From assembly GCF_003574625.1 (NCBI RefSeq), contig NZ_QNUJ01000009.1, positions 186,001-250,000 of the forward strand: 64,000 nucleotides of DNA, read 5' to 3'. The notes under the pieces were generated by a model, which saw only the letters and a list, made by a program, of their open reading frames with translations, had not been told where the DNA came from and did no database searches. Made by a program: the position numbers and the translations under genes. The DNA is from Shinella zoogloeoides. Lineage in GTDB: Bacteria > Pseudomonadota > Alphaproteobacteria > Rhizobiales > Rhizobiaceae. This document shows positions 10,576-20,003 of this stretch, in pieces (within the stretch, counting starts at the first letter, position 1; each line of letters opens with the position of its first letter).

Positions 10576-12480
10576 TCAGGCCGGGTTCGGGCTTCGGCCC
10601 GTCAGCGCTGCCGCTATCTCGTCGAGGATGGCCGGATCGTCGATCGTCGCCGGCATCTTCCATTCCTCGCCGTCGGCGATCTTCTGCATGGTGCCGCGCA
10701 GGATTTTGCCCGAGCGTGTCTTCGGCAGCCGCTTCACGCAGATCGCCGTCTTGAAGGCCGCGACCGGCCCGATGCGTTCGCGCACGAGCCGCATGACCTC
10801 CGCCTCGACCAGCGATGATTCACGTGAAACACCGCTCTTCAGGACGAGGAAGCCCGCCGGCACCTGGCCCTTCACCGCATCCGCGACGCCGATGACGGCG
10901 CATTCGGCGACGTCCGGATGGCTGGCGCAGACCTCCTCCATCGCCCCCGTCGACAGGCGATGGCCGGCGACATTGATGATATCGTCCGTGCGCGCCATCA
11001 CGAAGACATAGCCGTCGTCGTCGACATAGCCGGCATCCGCCGTCTTGTAGTAGCCGGGGAATTCCGAAAGACACGCCGCGCGAAAACGCTCGTCGGCCTT
11101 CCAGAAGGTCGGCAGGCAGCCCGGGGGGAGGGGAAGCCTGATGGCGATATTGCCGAGCGTGCCGGGCGGCACCGGATGGCCGGCATCGTCCAGCACATGC
11201 AGCTCGTAGCCCGGCATGGGCACGGTGGGCGAGCCGTGCTTCACGGGAAGCCGGCCGAGGCCGAGCGGATTGCCGACGATGGCCCAGCCCGTTTCCGTCT
11301 GCCACCAGTGATCGATGACGGGAACGCCCAGCACCTTTTCGGCCCATTGCACCGTATCCGGATCGGCCCGCTCGCCGGCAAGGAACAGCGCCCGCAGGCT
11401 GGAGAGATCATGGCGCTTCACGAGCGCGCCGTCCGGGTCCTCCTTGCGGATCGCCCGGAAGGCGGTCGGCGCGGTGAAAAGCACCGATACCCGATAGTCC
11501 TCGACGACACGCCAGAAGGCGCCGGCATCCGGCGTGCCGACCGGCTTGCCCTCATAGAGCACCGTCGTGCTGCCGTTGAGAAGCGGCGCATAGACGATGT
11601 AGGAATGCCCGACGACCCAGCCGATATCGGAAGCCGCCCAGTAGACCTCGCCGGGCTCGATCCCGTAGAGCGCGCGCATCGACCAGGCGAGGGCGACCAT
11701 GTGGCCGCCATTGTCACGGATGACACCCTTCGGCTGGCCGGTCGTGCCGGACGTATAGAGGATATAGAGCGGATCGGTCGCCTTGAGCGGAGCGCAGGGC
11801 ACCGTTTGCCCCTCGGTCGCCGCCAGCGCCGGGCCGAGGTCCACATCCCGGCCGTCCCTCAGTTCGGCCGCCAGCTCCGGCCGCTGCAGCACGAGGCAGC
11901 GCTCCGGCTTGTGCCGGGCAAGGTCGATGGCCGCGTCGAGCAGCGGCTTGTAGGCGACCACCCGGTTCGGCTCGATGCCGCAGCTTGCCGAAACGATGAG
12001 CTTCGCCGCGCAATCGTCGATGCGCGCGGCCAGCTCGCTCGCCGCGAAGCCGCCAAAGACCACCGAATGGATCGCCCCGATGCGCGCGCAGGCGAGCATG
12101 GCGAAAATCGCCTCCGGGATCATCGGCATATAGAGAATGACGCGGTCGCCCTTGACGACGCCCTGATCGGCGAGCACCGCCGCCATGGCATTCACATGGG
12201 TGAGCAGCTCGCCATAGCTGTAGCGCGCCTTCCGGCCGGTAACGGGGCTGTCATAGATCAGCGCCGGCTGGTCGCCGCGCCCGGCGGCCACGTGCCGGTC
12301 CACGCAATTGTGACAGGTATTGCCCACCGCATCGGGAAACCAGTGGCCGTAGACGCCCTGCGCGGCATCGAAGATTTCCGTCGGCTCGGTGAACCAGTCG
12401 ATGGCCCGGGCGAGCGCGGCCCAGTGGGCCTCGGGATCGTCCTGCCAGGCACGATAGATCTCGGCATAGGTCTTCTGCAT
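10576..12480 (-). CDS. prpE: Propionate-CoA ligase PrpE
   Basis: Makes propionyl-CoA from propionate and ATP. The 634-residue ANL-superfamily enzyme has TSGTTGQPKG at 243-252, WWQTETGW, and the PrpE-like start MQKTYAEIYRAW. Lys592 in KTRSGKILRG aligns with the acetylation-regulated lysine of Salmonella PrpE. The start ATG has a strong AAGGAGG at 5 nt spacing. It differs from acs in length and in the HNCVDRH segment near the N-terminus. No prpBCD genes are nearby, so it probably feeds a methylmalonyl-CoA route encoded elsewhere. A parS site is embedded in the 3' half, where it encodes VSRES. Confidence 0.9.
   Translation of the reverse strand: MQKTYAEIYRAWQDDPEAHWAALARAIDWFTEPTEIFDAAQGVYGHWFPDAVGNTCHNCVDRHVAAGRGDQPALIYDSPVTGRKARYSYGELLTHVNAMAAVLADQGVVKGDRVILYMPMIPEAIFAMLACARIGAIHSVVFGGFAASELAARIDDCAAKLIVSASCGIEPNRVVAYKPLLDAAIDLARHKPERCLVLQRPELAAELRDGRDVDLGPALAATEGQTVPCAPLKATDPLYILYTSGTTGQPKGVIRDNGGHMVALAWSMRALYGIEPGEVYWAASDIGWVVGHSYIVYAPLLNGSTTVLYEGKPVGTPDAGAFWRVVEDYRVSVLFTAPTAFRAIRKEDPDGALVKRHDLSSLRALFLAGERADPDTVQWAEKVLGVPVIDHWWQTETGWAIVGNPLGLGRLPVKHGSPTVPMPGYELHVLDDAGHPVPPGTLGNIAIRLPLPPGCLPTFWKADERFRAACLSEFPGYYKTADAGYVDDDGYVFVMARTDDIINVAGHRLSTGAMEEVCASHPDVAECAVIGVADAVKGQVPAGFLVLKSGVSRESSLVEAEVMRLVRERIGPVAAFKTAICVKRLPKTRSGKILRGTMQKIADGEEWKMPATIDDPAILDEIAAALTGRSPNPA
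10816..10831. other. parS: parS site inside prpE (15/16, GANTC variant)
   Basis: TGATTCACGTGAAACA has one mismatch to the canonical site and is the mirror form of the 7.1 kb variant. It lies within the prpE coding sequence. It contains GATTC. Confidence 0.8.
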
Positions 12481-12612
12481 CGCATCCTCCTTGCCGGCCG
12501 CCGGGCGGCCGGTTCCTCCGAAGGGAAGAATAGGAGAGGGCGACCTTTCCGCAAAGCCAGACGAAAGCCTGAGGCGGCAAACCCCGGCCTTGCCCTTCGT
12601 CAAAAGGAGGGA

Positions 12613-13272
12613 TCAGCGCGTGCCAAAAATCGCCGAGCCGACACGCACGCTGGTCGCACCGAAACCGATGGCGACCTCGTAGTCGCCGGACATGCCCATG
12701 GAAAGCTTGTCGAGATTGCACCGGCCGGCCAGCTTGGCGAGCAGGGCGAAATGCGGACCCGGATTCTCGTCGGCCGGCGGAATGCACATCAGGCCCTCGA
12801 CGGTGAGGTCGAGCTCCTCGCGGCAGAAGGTGACGAAAGCGACCGTATCGTCTGGCGCGATGCCGGCCTTCTGCGGTTCCAACCCTGTATTGACCTGGAC
12901 ATAGAGCCGCAGCGCCCGGCCCTGCCGCTTCATCTCCTCGGCGATCGCGCGGGCGATCTTCTCCCGGTCGACCGTCTCGATGACGTCGAAAAGTGCCACG
13001 GCCTCCGCCGTCTTGTTGGATTGCAGCGGGCCGATCAGGTGCAGCTCGATGCCGGCGGTCTCGGCGCGAAGTTCCGGCCACTTGCCCTGCGCTTCCTGCA
13101 CGCGGTTCTCGCCGAAGACGCGCTGACCCGCCGCGATGGCCGGGCGGATGGCCTCGGCATCGAAGGTCTTCGACACGGCCACCAGCGTCACCGCTTCCGG
13201 CTTGCGGCCCGCTTCGCTTGCGGCCTTGCCCATCCGGTTGCGAACATCTTCGAGACGATCCTGAAGGTCCAT
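12613..13272 (-). CDS. yggS: PLP homeostasis protein, YggS/PROSC family
   Basis: A 219-residue pyridoxal-phosphate-binding protein with an alanine-racemase-like TIM barrel but no racemase partner domain. It is thought to buffer PLP and affect amino-acid pools. The PLP lysine is K35 in VAVSKTF. Other family marks are FGENRVQEAQGKW, HLIGPLQSNK, LSMGMSGDYEVAIGFGATSVRVG and the end GSAIFGTR. The ATG is preceded by GGAGAG. The frame is open far upstream, but that stretch overlaps leuS on the other strand and is not coding. It is divergent from leuS and upstream of prpE. Confidence 0.93.
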   Translation of the reverse strand: MDLQDRLEDVRNRMGKAASEAGRKPEAVTLVAVSKTFDAEAIRPAIAAGQRVFGENRVQEAQGKWPELRAETAGIELHLIGPLQSNKTAEAVALFDVIETVDREKIARAIAEEMKRQGRALRLYVQVNTGLEPQKAGIAPDDTVAFVTFCREELDLTVEGLMCIPPADENPGPHFALLAKLAGRCNLDKLSMGMSGDYEVAIGFGATSVRVGSAIFGTR

Positions 13273-13446
13273 GGTCACTCTCCATCGGCTATGACGCCCC
13301 GGACCTAGCGAAATCGGCGCCGCTTGCCAAGCGCGGCCCGGAAAACTTGACGCTCCGGCGGTTTCATGATGAAGGTCTCGGCACCATATTCGCATGGGCG
13401 GATCGCCCGCCAAGACCTCCAAAAGACTCCCGGAAACATCAAAGAC

Positions 13447-16077
13447 ATGGCCACCGAACGTTACAATCCGCGCGATGCCGAGCCCCGCTGGCAGGCAAAA
13501 TGGAACGACGAGAACGTCTTCCTCACCAAGAACGACGACCCGCGCGAGAAGTACTACGTCCTCGAGATGTTCCCCTATCCCTCGGGCCGCATCCATATGG
13601 GCCATGTGCGCAACTACGCCATGGGCGACGTGGTCGCCCGCTACAAGCGCGCGCGCGGCTACAACGTGCTGCACCCGATGGGCTGGGACGCTTTCGGCAT
13701 GCCCGCCGAGAACGCCGCCATGCAGAACAAGGTCCACCCGAAGGGCTGGACCTACGAAAACATCGCGACGATGCGCAAGCAGCTCAAGTCCATGGGCCTG
13801 TCGCTCGACTGGTCGCGCGAATTCGCCACCTGCGACGTCGAATACTATCATCGCCAGCAGCACCTCTTCCTCGATTTCCTGGAAAAGGGCCTCGTCTACC
13901 GCAAGCAGTCGAAGGTGAACTGGGACCCGGTCGACCACACGGTTCTCGCCAACGAGCAGGTCATCGATGGCCGCGGCTGGCGCTCGGGCGCGCTTGTCGA
14001 GCAGCGCGAGCTGACGCAGTGGTTCTTCCGGATCACCGATTTCAGCCAGGACCTGCTCGATTCGCTGGAAACGCTCGACCAGTGGCCGGAGAAGGTCCGG
14101 CTGATGCAGAAGAACTGGATCGGCCGCTCGGAAGGCATGCTGGTGCGCTGGGAAGTCGCCGACGCCGCCGGCCTGACGACCGAAAAGGACGTCACCGTCT
14201 ATACGACGCGCCCCGACACGCTGTTCGGCGCCTCGTTCCTGGCGATCTCCGCCGATCACCCGCTGGCGAGGGAAGTCTCGGCGAAGAACCCCGAGATCAT
14301 GGCCTTCTGCGAGGAATGCCGTCGCGCCGGCACGTCGCTTGCCGCGCTCGAGACCGCCGAGAAGAAGGGCATGGACACGGGCATCCGCGTCCGCCATCCC
14401 TTCGATCCCGCCTGGGAGCTGCCGGTCTATATCGCGAACTTCGTACTGATGGACTACGGCACGGGCGCCATCTTCGGCTGCCCCTCCGGCGACCAGCGCG
14501 ACCTCGACTTCGCCCGCAAATACGACCTGCCCGTCGTACCCGTCGTCATGCCGAAGGAAGCGGATGCCGCCACTTTCGCGATTGCCGACGAAGCCTATGT
14601 CGGCGACGGCGTGATGATCAATTCGCGCTTCCTGGATGGCCTTGGCACCGAGGAAGCCTTCGAGGAGGTGGCAAAGCGCCTCATCACTGCAACGCTCGGC
14701 AATGCGCCGGTGGGCGAGCGCAAGGTGAACTTCCGCCTGCGCGACTGGGGCATTTCACGCCAGCGCTACTGGGGCTGCCCGATCCCGGTCATCCATTGCG
14801 ACGACTGCGGCGTGGTCCCGGTCCCCAAGGCCGACCTGCCGGTGAAGCTGCCCGACGACGTCACCTTCGACAAGCCGGGCAACCCGCTCGACCGGCATCC
14901 GACCTGGCGCCACGTCGCCTGCCCGCATTGCGGCAAGGACGCCCGCCGCGAGACGGATACGATGGACACCTTCGTCGATTCCTCCTGGTACTTTGCCCGC
15001 TTCACCGCACCGTGGGAAGACAACCCGACGGACCCCGCCGCCGCCAATGCCTGGCTGCCGGTCGACCAGTATATCGGCGGCATCGAGCATGCGATCCTGC
15101 ATCTGCTCTATTCGCGCTTCTTCACCCGCGCCATGCAGGTCGCCGGCCATCTCGACCTGAAGGAGCCCTTCAAGGGCCTCTTCACGCAGGGCATGGTGGT
15201 GCACGAGACCTATAGCCGCGCCATCGACGGCAAGCGCGAATGGGTGATGCCGGCGGAAATCCGCATCGATGAAGTCGACGGCAAGCGCCGCGCGACCCAT
15301 CTCGAATCCGGCGAAGAAATCGCCATCGGCTCCATCGAGAAGATGTCGAAGTCGAAGAAGAACGTCGTCGATCCCGACGATATCATCGCCTCCTACGGCG
15401 CCGATACCGCCCGCTTCTTCGTCCTCTCCGATTCCCCGCCGGACCGTGACGTCATCTGGTCGGAAGCCGGCGTCGAAGGCGCTCACCGCTTCGTCCAGCG
15501 CGTCTGGCGCCTTGTCGCCGAAGCCGCTCCCGCCCTCAAGGCAGCCGAAGCCCGTCCGGGCACGCAAGGCGAGACCCTCGCCGTCTCGCAGGCCGCGCAT
15601 AAGACGCTGAAGGCCGTGCAGGGCGACTATGACAAGCTCGCCTTCAACAAGGCCGTGGCGCGCATCTACGAATTCGTCAATGTGCTCGCCGCGCCGCTGA
15701 CGACCGCTGCCGCCGGGAAGGCATCACCTGAGCTTGCCGCCGCACTGCGCGAGGCCGTGGGCATCCTGATCCGCATCGTCGCCCCGATGACGCCGCATCT
15801 TTCGGAAGAATGCTGGCGCGAGATCGGTGGCGAAGGCCTCGTCGCAGACACCGCCTGGCCGGCCTATGACGACCGGCTGGTGGCGGAAAACGAAGTCACG
15901 CTGCCGGTGCAGATCAACGGCAAGAAGCGCGCGGATTTGACAATCGCCCGCGACGCAGACCAGAGTGCGGTCGAAGAGGCCGTGCTCGCGCTCGAGGCGG
16001 TCCAGGCCGCGCTCGGCGGCCAGCGCCCCAAGAAGATCATCGTCGTACCGCAGAGGATCGTGAATGTTGTTGTCTGA
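13447..16077 (+). CDS. leuS: Leucyl-tRNA synthetase
   Basis: Charges tRNA-Leu in the cytosol. The 876-residue class I synthetase has the HIGH-type motif HMGH at 50-53, KMSKS at 632-636, and an inserted CP1 editing domain between about 225 and 420. It also has a HCDDCG/CPHCG pair near 455-500. In-frame codons exist upstream of the chosen ATG, but family homology starts at MATERYNP. The leader has only a weak GGAAA, so the ribosome site is not decisive. It heads a leuS-lptE-holA unit; its end overlaps lptE by 14 bases. Confidence 0.97.
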   Translation: MATERYNPRDAEPRWQAKWNDENVFLTKNDDPREKYYVLEMFPYPSGRIHMGHVRNYAMGDVVARYKRARGYNVLHPMGWDAFGMPAENAAMQNKVHPKGWTYENIATMRKQLKSMGLSLDWSREFATCDVEYYHRQQHLFLDFLEKGLVYRKQSKVNWDPVDHTVLANEQVIDGRGWRSGALVEQRELTQWFFRITDFSQDLLDSLETLDQWPEKVRLMQKNWIGRSEGMLVRWEVADAAGLTTEKDVTVYTTRPDTLFGASFLAISADHPLAREVSAKNPEIMAFCEECRRAGTSLAALETAEKKGMDTGIRVRHPFDPAWELPVYIANFVLMDYGTGAIFGCPSGDQRDLDFARKYDLPVVPVVMPKEADAATFAIADEAYVGDGVMINSRFLDGLGTEEAFEEVAKRLITATLGNAPVGERKVNFRLRDWGISRQRYWGCPIPVIHCDDCGVVPVPKADLPVKLPDDVTFDKPGNPLDRHPTWRHVACPHCGKDARRETDTMDTFVDSSWYFARFTAPWEDNPTDPAAANAWLPVDQYIGGIEHAILHLLYSRFFTRAMQVAGHLDLKEPFKGLFTQGMVVHETYSRAIDGKREWVMPAEIRIDEVDGKRRATHLESGEEIAIGSIEKMSKSKKNVVDPDDIIASYGADTARFFVLSDSPPDRDVIWSEAGVEGAHRFVQRVWRLVAEAAPALKAAEARPGTQGETLAVSQAAHKTLKAVQGDYDKLAFNKAVARIYEFVNVLAAPLTTAAAGKASPELAAALREAVGILIRIVAPMTPHLSEECWREIGGEGLVADTAWPAYDDRLVAENEVTLPVQINGKKRADLTIARDADQSAVEEAVLALEAVQAALGGQRPKKIIVVPQRIVNVVV

Positions 16078-16588
16078 CGGAACCGGTCTCTCGCGGCTCG
16101 CCAGGGTGCTCGCCGGCGTCGCCCTTGCCGGCGTGCTCGCTGGCTGCCAGGTGCGGCCGCTCTATTCCACCGCGGCGGGAACGGAAGGCAAGCTCGCCTC
16201 CGTCTCGATCTCCGAGGCGACCTCCCGCGTCGAGCAGCAGGTCCGCAACGACCTGATCTTCTTCTTCGGCGGTGGCGCGGGCGAAGCACAGAACCCGGTC
16301 TATCATCTCGAGATGGACGTCAGCATCCGCACCGTCGGCGTCCTGAACGACGCCACCCGCGACACGGCCCGCGCCGGGCGCGTGACCGTCTCGGCGGACT
16401 ATAACCTCACCAAGGCCGACACCGGGGAAACGCTCGCCTCCGGCAAGCGCTCCGCCGTCGCCATGGTCGATTTCCCGACCCAGGAATTCGCCAAGCTCCG
16501 TGCCATCCGCGATGCGGAAAATCGTGGTGCCCGGGAACTCGCCGAACTGATCCGAGCGGACGTCGCCTCGGCGCTCGCCCACCGCTGA
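16064..16588 (+). CDS. lptE: LPS-assembly lipoprotein LptE
   Basis: An outer-membrane lipoprotein partner of LptD in delivering LPS to the cell surface. The 174-residue product has a hydrophobic signal and the lipobox LAGC with the lipidated Cys at 28. The following QVRPLYS motif is typical of alphaproteobacterial LptE. The rest is a mixed alpha/beta domain of the right size. It starts within the end of leuS, with AGAGGA upstream, and is 7 bases from holA. This leuS-lptE-holA order is widely conserved and supports the call, since LptE sequences are otherwise divergent. Confidence 0.88.
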   Translation: MLLSDGTGLSRLARVLAGVALAGVLAGCQVRPLYSTAAGTEGKLASVSISEATSRVEQQVRNDLIFFFGGGAGEAQNPVYHLEMDVSIRTVGVLNDATRDTARAGRVTVSADYNLTKADTGETLASGKRSAVAMVDFPTQEFAKLRAIRDAENRGARELAELIRADVASALAHR

Positions 16589-16595
16589 AACGCCG

Positions 16596-17630
16596 ATGGC
16601 TGAGGTCAAGTCGCACGAGTTCGACGCTTTCGTGAAACGCAAGCCTCTGCCCGTGCGGCTCTTTCTGGTTTACGGACCGGATCGCGGCCTCGTTTCCGAA
16701 CGGGCCGCGGCGCTCGCCGCCGCGAGCGGTGTCGATCTCGACGATGCCTTCTCCATCGTGAAGCTGGACGCCGGCGAAGTCGGCAACCAGCCGGGCCGTC
16801 TCGTCGACGAGATGAATGCCATCGGCCTTTTCGGCGGCGACCGGCTTGTCTGGATCCGCAATGCCGGCAGCGAAAAGGGCATTTCCGACGGGCTCGATAT
16901 CCTCGCCCGAATGCCCCCCGGCCCCTCCACGCTCATCATCGAGGCCGGTGACCTGAAGAAAGGCGCCGCGCTCCGCAAGGCCGCCGAATCCTCTTCACAA
17001 GCTGTCGCCATCGCCTGCTATGCCGATGACGGACGCGCCCTGCAGGCTTTGATCGATCAGGAGCTTGCCGCCGAGGGGCTGCGGATCTCGCCCGCGGCGC
17101 GCGAGCGCCTCGTCGAGACCATCGGCGGCGACCGGCTGGCTTCCCGCAACGAACTGCGCAAACTTGCCCTCTACTGCCGCGGCAAGGCTCTCGTCGAGGA
17201 GCAGGACGTGGAGGAAATCGTCGGCGATGCCAGTGCAATCTCCACGGACGATGCGGTCGACGCGGTTCTCAAGGGCGACCGCGACGGCTTCATGCATGCG
17301 ATCCAGAAGATCGTCTCGTCGAAGACCCCGGTCTTCCTCGTCCTGCAGGGATGCCTTCGCCAGTTCCAGCTTCTGGAACTGATGCGCGCCGAAATGGATG
17401 AAAAGCGCGCTCCCGCCGCCCAAGCCGTGGCGACGCTCGGCCGCCACCTGCATTTCCGCCGCAAGCCGATCGTGGAAAATGCCCTGAAAAGCTGGACGGG
17501 GCCGGCCATTCGCCGGGAAACCCAGCGGCTCCAGGCCGCCATCCTGCAAAGCCGCCAGCGCCCGGCGCTGGAAGATACGATCGCCATGCAGACCATGCTG
17601 GCAACCGTGCTGCAATCGGCGCGCCGATGA
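16596..17630 (+). CDS. holA: DNA polymerase III subunit delta
   Basis: The clamp-loader delta subunit, which opens the beta sliding clamp. The 344-residue product follows the HolA pattern: a degenerate AAA+ domain at 20-140 starting LFLVYGPDRGL, the segment GDRLASRNELRKLALY near 180-195 that belongs to the domain II region, and a C-terminal collar domain. There is no functional Walker A, as expected for delta. The RBS is weak, so translation is probably coupled to lptE. It converges on parB with only 15 bases between the stops and no hairpin. Confidence 0.92.
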   Translation: MAEVKSHEFDAFVKRKPLPVRLFLVYGPDRGLVSERAAALAAASGVDLDDAFSIVKLDAGEVGNQPGRLVDEMNAIGLFGGDRLVWIRNAGSEKGISDGLDILARMPPGPSTLIIEAGDLKKGAALRKAAESSSQAVAIACYADDGRALQALIDQELAAEGLRISPAARERLVETIGGDRLASRNELRKLALYCRGKALVEEQDVEEIVGDASAISTDDAVDAVLKGDRDGFMHAIQKIVSSKTPVFLVLQGCLRQFQLLELMRAEMDEKRAPAAQAVATLGRHLHFRRKPIVENALKSWTGPAIRRETQRLQAAILQSRQRPALEDTIAMQTMLATVLQSARR

Positions 17631-17645
17631 ATCCGGCTAAATAAA

Positions 17646-18536
17646 TCAGCGCCGTTCGAGAAGCCGGCAGATTTCCTCAAGCTGCTCCAGCGTCTTGTAA
17701 GCGATGCGCAGATGCCCGCCGTTGCCCTTGTGGTTCACGCTCACTTCAAGGCCCAGGACATCCGTCAGCGTGCGCTCCAGCGCAATCGTATCGGCGTCCT
17801 TCTCTTCCTTCCGCGGCGTCTGCCCATGGTTCGGATCGCCTTGCGACTTGATGTCGTTCTGGGCCAACCGCTCCGCATCACGAACGGACATGCCCTTGGC
17901 AACAACCGCCTTGGCAAGCGCAACCGGATCGGAAGTCGGAATCAACGCGCGCGCATGGCCGGCCGAAAGCGTGCCTGATGCCAGCATCTCACGCACCGGA
18001 TCCGGCAGCTTCAACAGGCGCAGGCTGTTTGCCACATGGCTGCGGCTCTTGCCGATGATCTCGCCAAGATCGTTCTGCGTATAGCCGTGATCGGCGATCA
18101 GCAGCTCGTAACCCATCGCTTCTTCAAGCGGATTGAGGTCCGAACGCTGCACGTTCTCCACGATGGCGATTTCCAGCGCCGTGCGGTCATCGACGTCACG
18201 AATGATCACCGGAATTTCGACCAACCCGGCGAGCTGCGCCGCGCGCCAGCGGCGCTCGCCGGCAATGATCTCATAGCGGCTGTCCGCCGTGGTGCGCACC
18301 ACGACCGGCTGCACGATGCCGTGCTGGCGGATCGACGAAGCGAGGTCCTGCAGCTCCGATTCGTCGAAATAGCGACGCGGATTGCGCGGGTTACGGCCGA
18401 CGAACTCGATAGGAACCAGCCGATCGGGATTGACCGCCGGCGCCGCGCCGATATCGGCGGCGGGAAGCTGGTCCATTTCACCGATCAGGGCTGCAAGGCC
18501 GCGGCCAAGGCGCCGCTTGGAGTTGTCTTCGTTCAT
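17646..18536 (-). CDS. parB: Chromosome-partitioning protein ParB
   Basis: The CTPase/DNA clamp that loads at parS and spreads to form the origin partition complex. The 296-residue protein starts MNEDNSKRRLGRGLAALIGE, the short N-terminal motif that contacts ParA. Box I, GERRWRA, is at 93-99, followed by ENVQRSDLNPLEEA, and the HTH that reads parS is near 151-176 (GYTQNDLGEIIGKSRSHVAN). The last 50 residues form the dimer domain. A GTG three codons upstream is an alternative start; the ATG fits family starts. It is 24 bases downstream of parA. All six parS-like sites in this window lie within about 11 kb of the gene. Confidence 0.97.
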   Translation of the reverse strand: MNEDNSKRRLGRGLAALIGEMDQLPAADIGAAPAVNPDRLVPIEFVGRNPRNPRRYFDESELQDLASSIRQHGIVQPVVVRTTADSRYEIIAGERRWRAAQLAGLVEIPVIIRDVDDRTALEIAIVENVQRSDLNPLEEAMGYELLIADHGYTQNDLGEIIGKSRSHVANSLRLLKLPDPVREMLASGTLSAGHARALIPTSDPVALAKAVVAKGMSVRDAERLAQNDIKSQGDPNHGQTPRKEEKDADTIALERTLTDVLGLEVSVNHKGNGGHLRIAYKTLEQLEEICRLLERR

Positions 18537-18560
18537 CGATTCCACTCACAGATACTGGTT

Positions 18561-19355
18561 TCAGGCAGCCTTGCGCTGCCTTTCCCGCTGGATCACCTCG
18601 GAGGCGAGCTGAAGATAGGCCTGGCTTCCGGCGCATTTGAGATCGTAGAGGATCGCCGGCTTGCCGTAGGAGGGCGCCTCGGAAACGCGGACATTGCGCG
18701 GAATGAGCGTGTGATAGACCTTCTCGCCGAGATGGGTACGGACGTCGTTGACCACCTGCTGCGCCAGATTGTTGCGCGAGTCGAACATGGTCAGAACGAT
18801 GCCCTGGATATCGAGGCGCGGATTGACCGTCCGGCGGACTTGGTCGACGGTCTCCAGCAACTGGCTGAGGCCTTCCAGCGCGAAGAACTCGCATTGCAGC
18901 GGCACGAGCACCGAATGGGCGGCCGCCAGGGCGTTCATCGTCAGGAGATTGAAGGACGGTGGGCAATCGACGAGCACGTAAGAGTAAGACAACGCATCGG
19001 CCGCCGCCAGCGCCCGCTTGAGCCGGAAGACCCGATCGTTGTGCTGGGCGATCTCCATTTCGATGCCGAGCAGGTCCATGGTCGAGGGAATGATCGAAAG
19101 GTTCGGCACTGCCGTTTGGAGAACGGTGTCAGCCACGCTGTGGCTGCCGATCAGCAGATCATAGGATGACAATTCGCGGCTGCGACGGTCGATTCCGAGC
19201 CCCGTGCTGGCATTTCCCTGCGGATCGAGATCGACGATGAGCACCCGCTCGCCGATTGCGGCAAGCGCGGTCGCCAGATTGATGGCAGTCGTCGTCTTGC
19301 CGACGCCGCCCTTCTGGTTCGCGATGGTAATGATCCGGTTCTTCTCGCCTATCAT
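18561..19355 (-). CDS. parA: Chromosome-partitioning ATPase ParA
   Basis: A deviant-Walker ATPase that segregates origins by a nucleoid-bound gradient stimulated by ParB. The 264-residue product has KGGVGKTT at 15-22, the Walker B region LVDCPPSF, and the switch segment VDLDPQGNAS near 41-50. The absence of an N-terminal HTH marks it as chromosomal ParA/Soj type rather than a RepA partition protein of repABC replicons. It starts 12 bases after rsmG and leads into parB, as in most bacteria. Confidence 0.97.
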   Translation of the reverse strand: MIGEKNRIITIANQKGGVGKTTTAINLATALAAIGERVLIVDLDPQGNASTGLGIDRRSRELSSYDLLIGSHSVADTVLQTAVPNLSIIPSTMDLLGIEMEIAQHNDRVFRLKRALAAADALSYSYVLVDCPPSFNLLTMNALAAAHSVLVPLQCEFFALEGLSQLLETVDQVRRTVNPRLDIQGIVLTMFDSRNNLAQQVVNDVRTHLGEKVYHTLIPRNVRVSEAPSYGKPAILYDLKCAGSQAYLQLASEVIQRERQRKAA

Positions 19356-19367
19356 GGACGCCGCCAG

Positions 19368-20003
19368 TCACTGAGGTTTGCGCGAAAGCTTGGAAAGTTC
19401 GAGCACGACCGAATCCGGCTCGACGATACTGGCGTGTTTTACCAGATCGAATCTCCACCGACCAAGCGCTTTATCGATCTCCCGCTGGTAATCCCGCCCT
19501 TTGTGCAGGAAGAACCGCAGATCCGGATTGCGCTCCGCCCAGGGAAAACCGAATTCCATCAGCAGATCGAGATCCGCCAGGGCACGGGCGGAGATGGCAT
19601 CGCAGCGTTCGATCGCCGCCGGTGCTTCCTCGATTCGAATCGCGTGGACGGACGCGCGCGCACCGGTTTCCAGAATGGCGGTCCTCAGAAAAGCAGCCTT
19701 CTTGTTGTTGCTCTCCACGAGATGAACCCATCCATCGCCTTCACCCGCCAGCAAAATACCCGTGACGATGCCCGGAAAGCCGCCACCGCTGCCGAGATCG
19801 ACCCACTGGCGCGGCCCGGGAGAGAGGGCGTAGATTTGTACACTGTCGATGATATGCCGGTTCCACGCCTCGGACAGGGTCGACGGCGCCACCAGATTGA
19901 TGGCCTTTGCCCATTTCTTGAAAAGCGCAACAAAGCTGTGCAGCCTGTCCACAGTTTCACGTGAAACATTCAGGCCACTCAATTCGCGAGGCAGGGTATT
20001 CAT
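19368..20003 (-). CDS. rsmG: 16S rRNA m7G527 methyltransferase RsmG (GidB)
   Basis: Methylates N7 of G527 in 16S rRNA with SAM; loss often gives low-level streptomycin resistance. The 211-residue enzyme has the SAM loop [11 protein letters not shown] at 68-78 and the family segment [12 protein letters not shown]. The ATG overlaps the mnmG stop as ATGA, which fixes the start despite a longer open frame. A parS site lies inside the coding sequence and encodes N12-V-S-R-E-T17, so this peptide is constrained at the DNA level too. Confidence 0.95.
   Translation of the reverse strand: MNTLPRELSGLNVSRETVDRLHSFVALFKKWAKAINLVAPSTLSEAWNRHIIDSVQIYALSPGPRQWVDLGSGGGFPGIVTGILLAGEGDGWVHLVESNNKKAAFLRTAILETGARASVHAIRIEEAPAAIERCDAISARALADLDLLMEFGFPWAERNPDLRFFLHKGRDYQREIDKALGRWRFDLVKHASIVEPDSVVLELSKLSRKPQ
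19953..19968. other. parS: parS site inside rsmG (15/16)
   Basis: AGTTTCACGTGAAACA has one mismatch, at the outermost base. It is about 0.6 kb upstream of parA within the rsmG coding region. Unlike the other imperfect copies it does not create GANTC. Confidence 0.85.

Noticed and set aside
10918-13308. A 796-codon open frame on plus, opposite prpE and yggS
   Set aside because: It mirrors two real genes and has no domain signature; a long open frame is expected opposite GC-rich codons.
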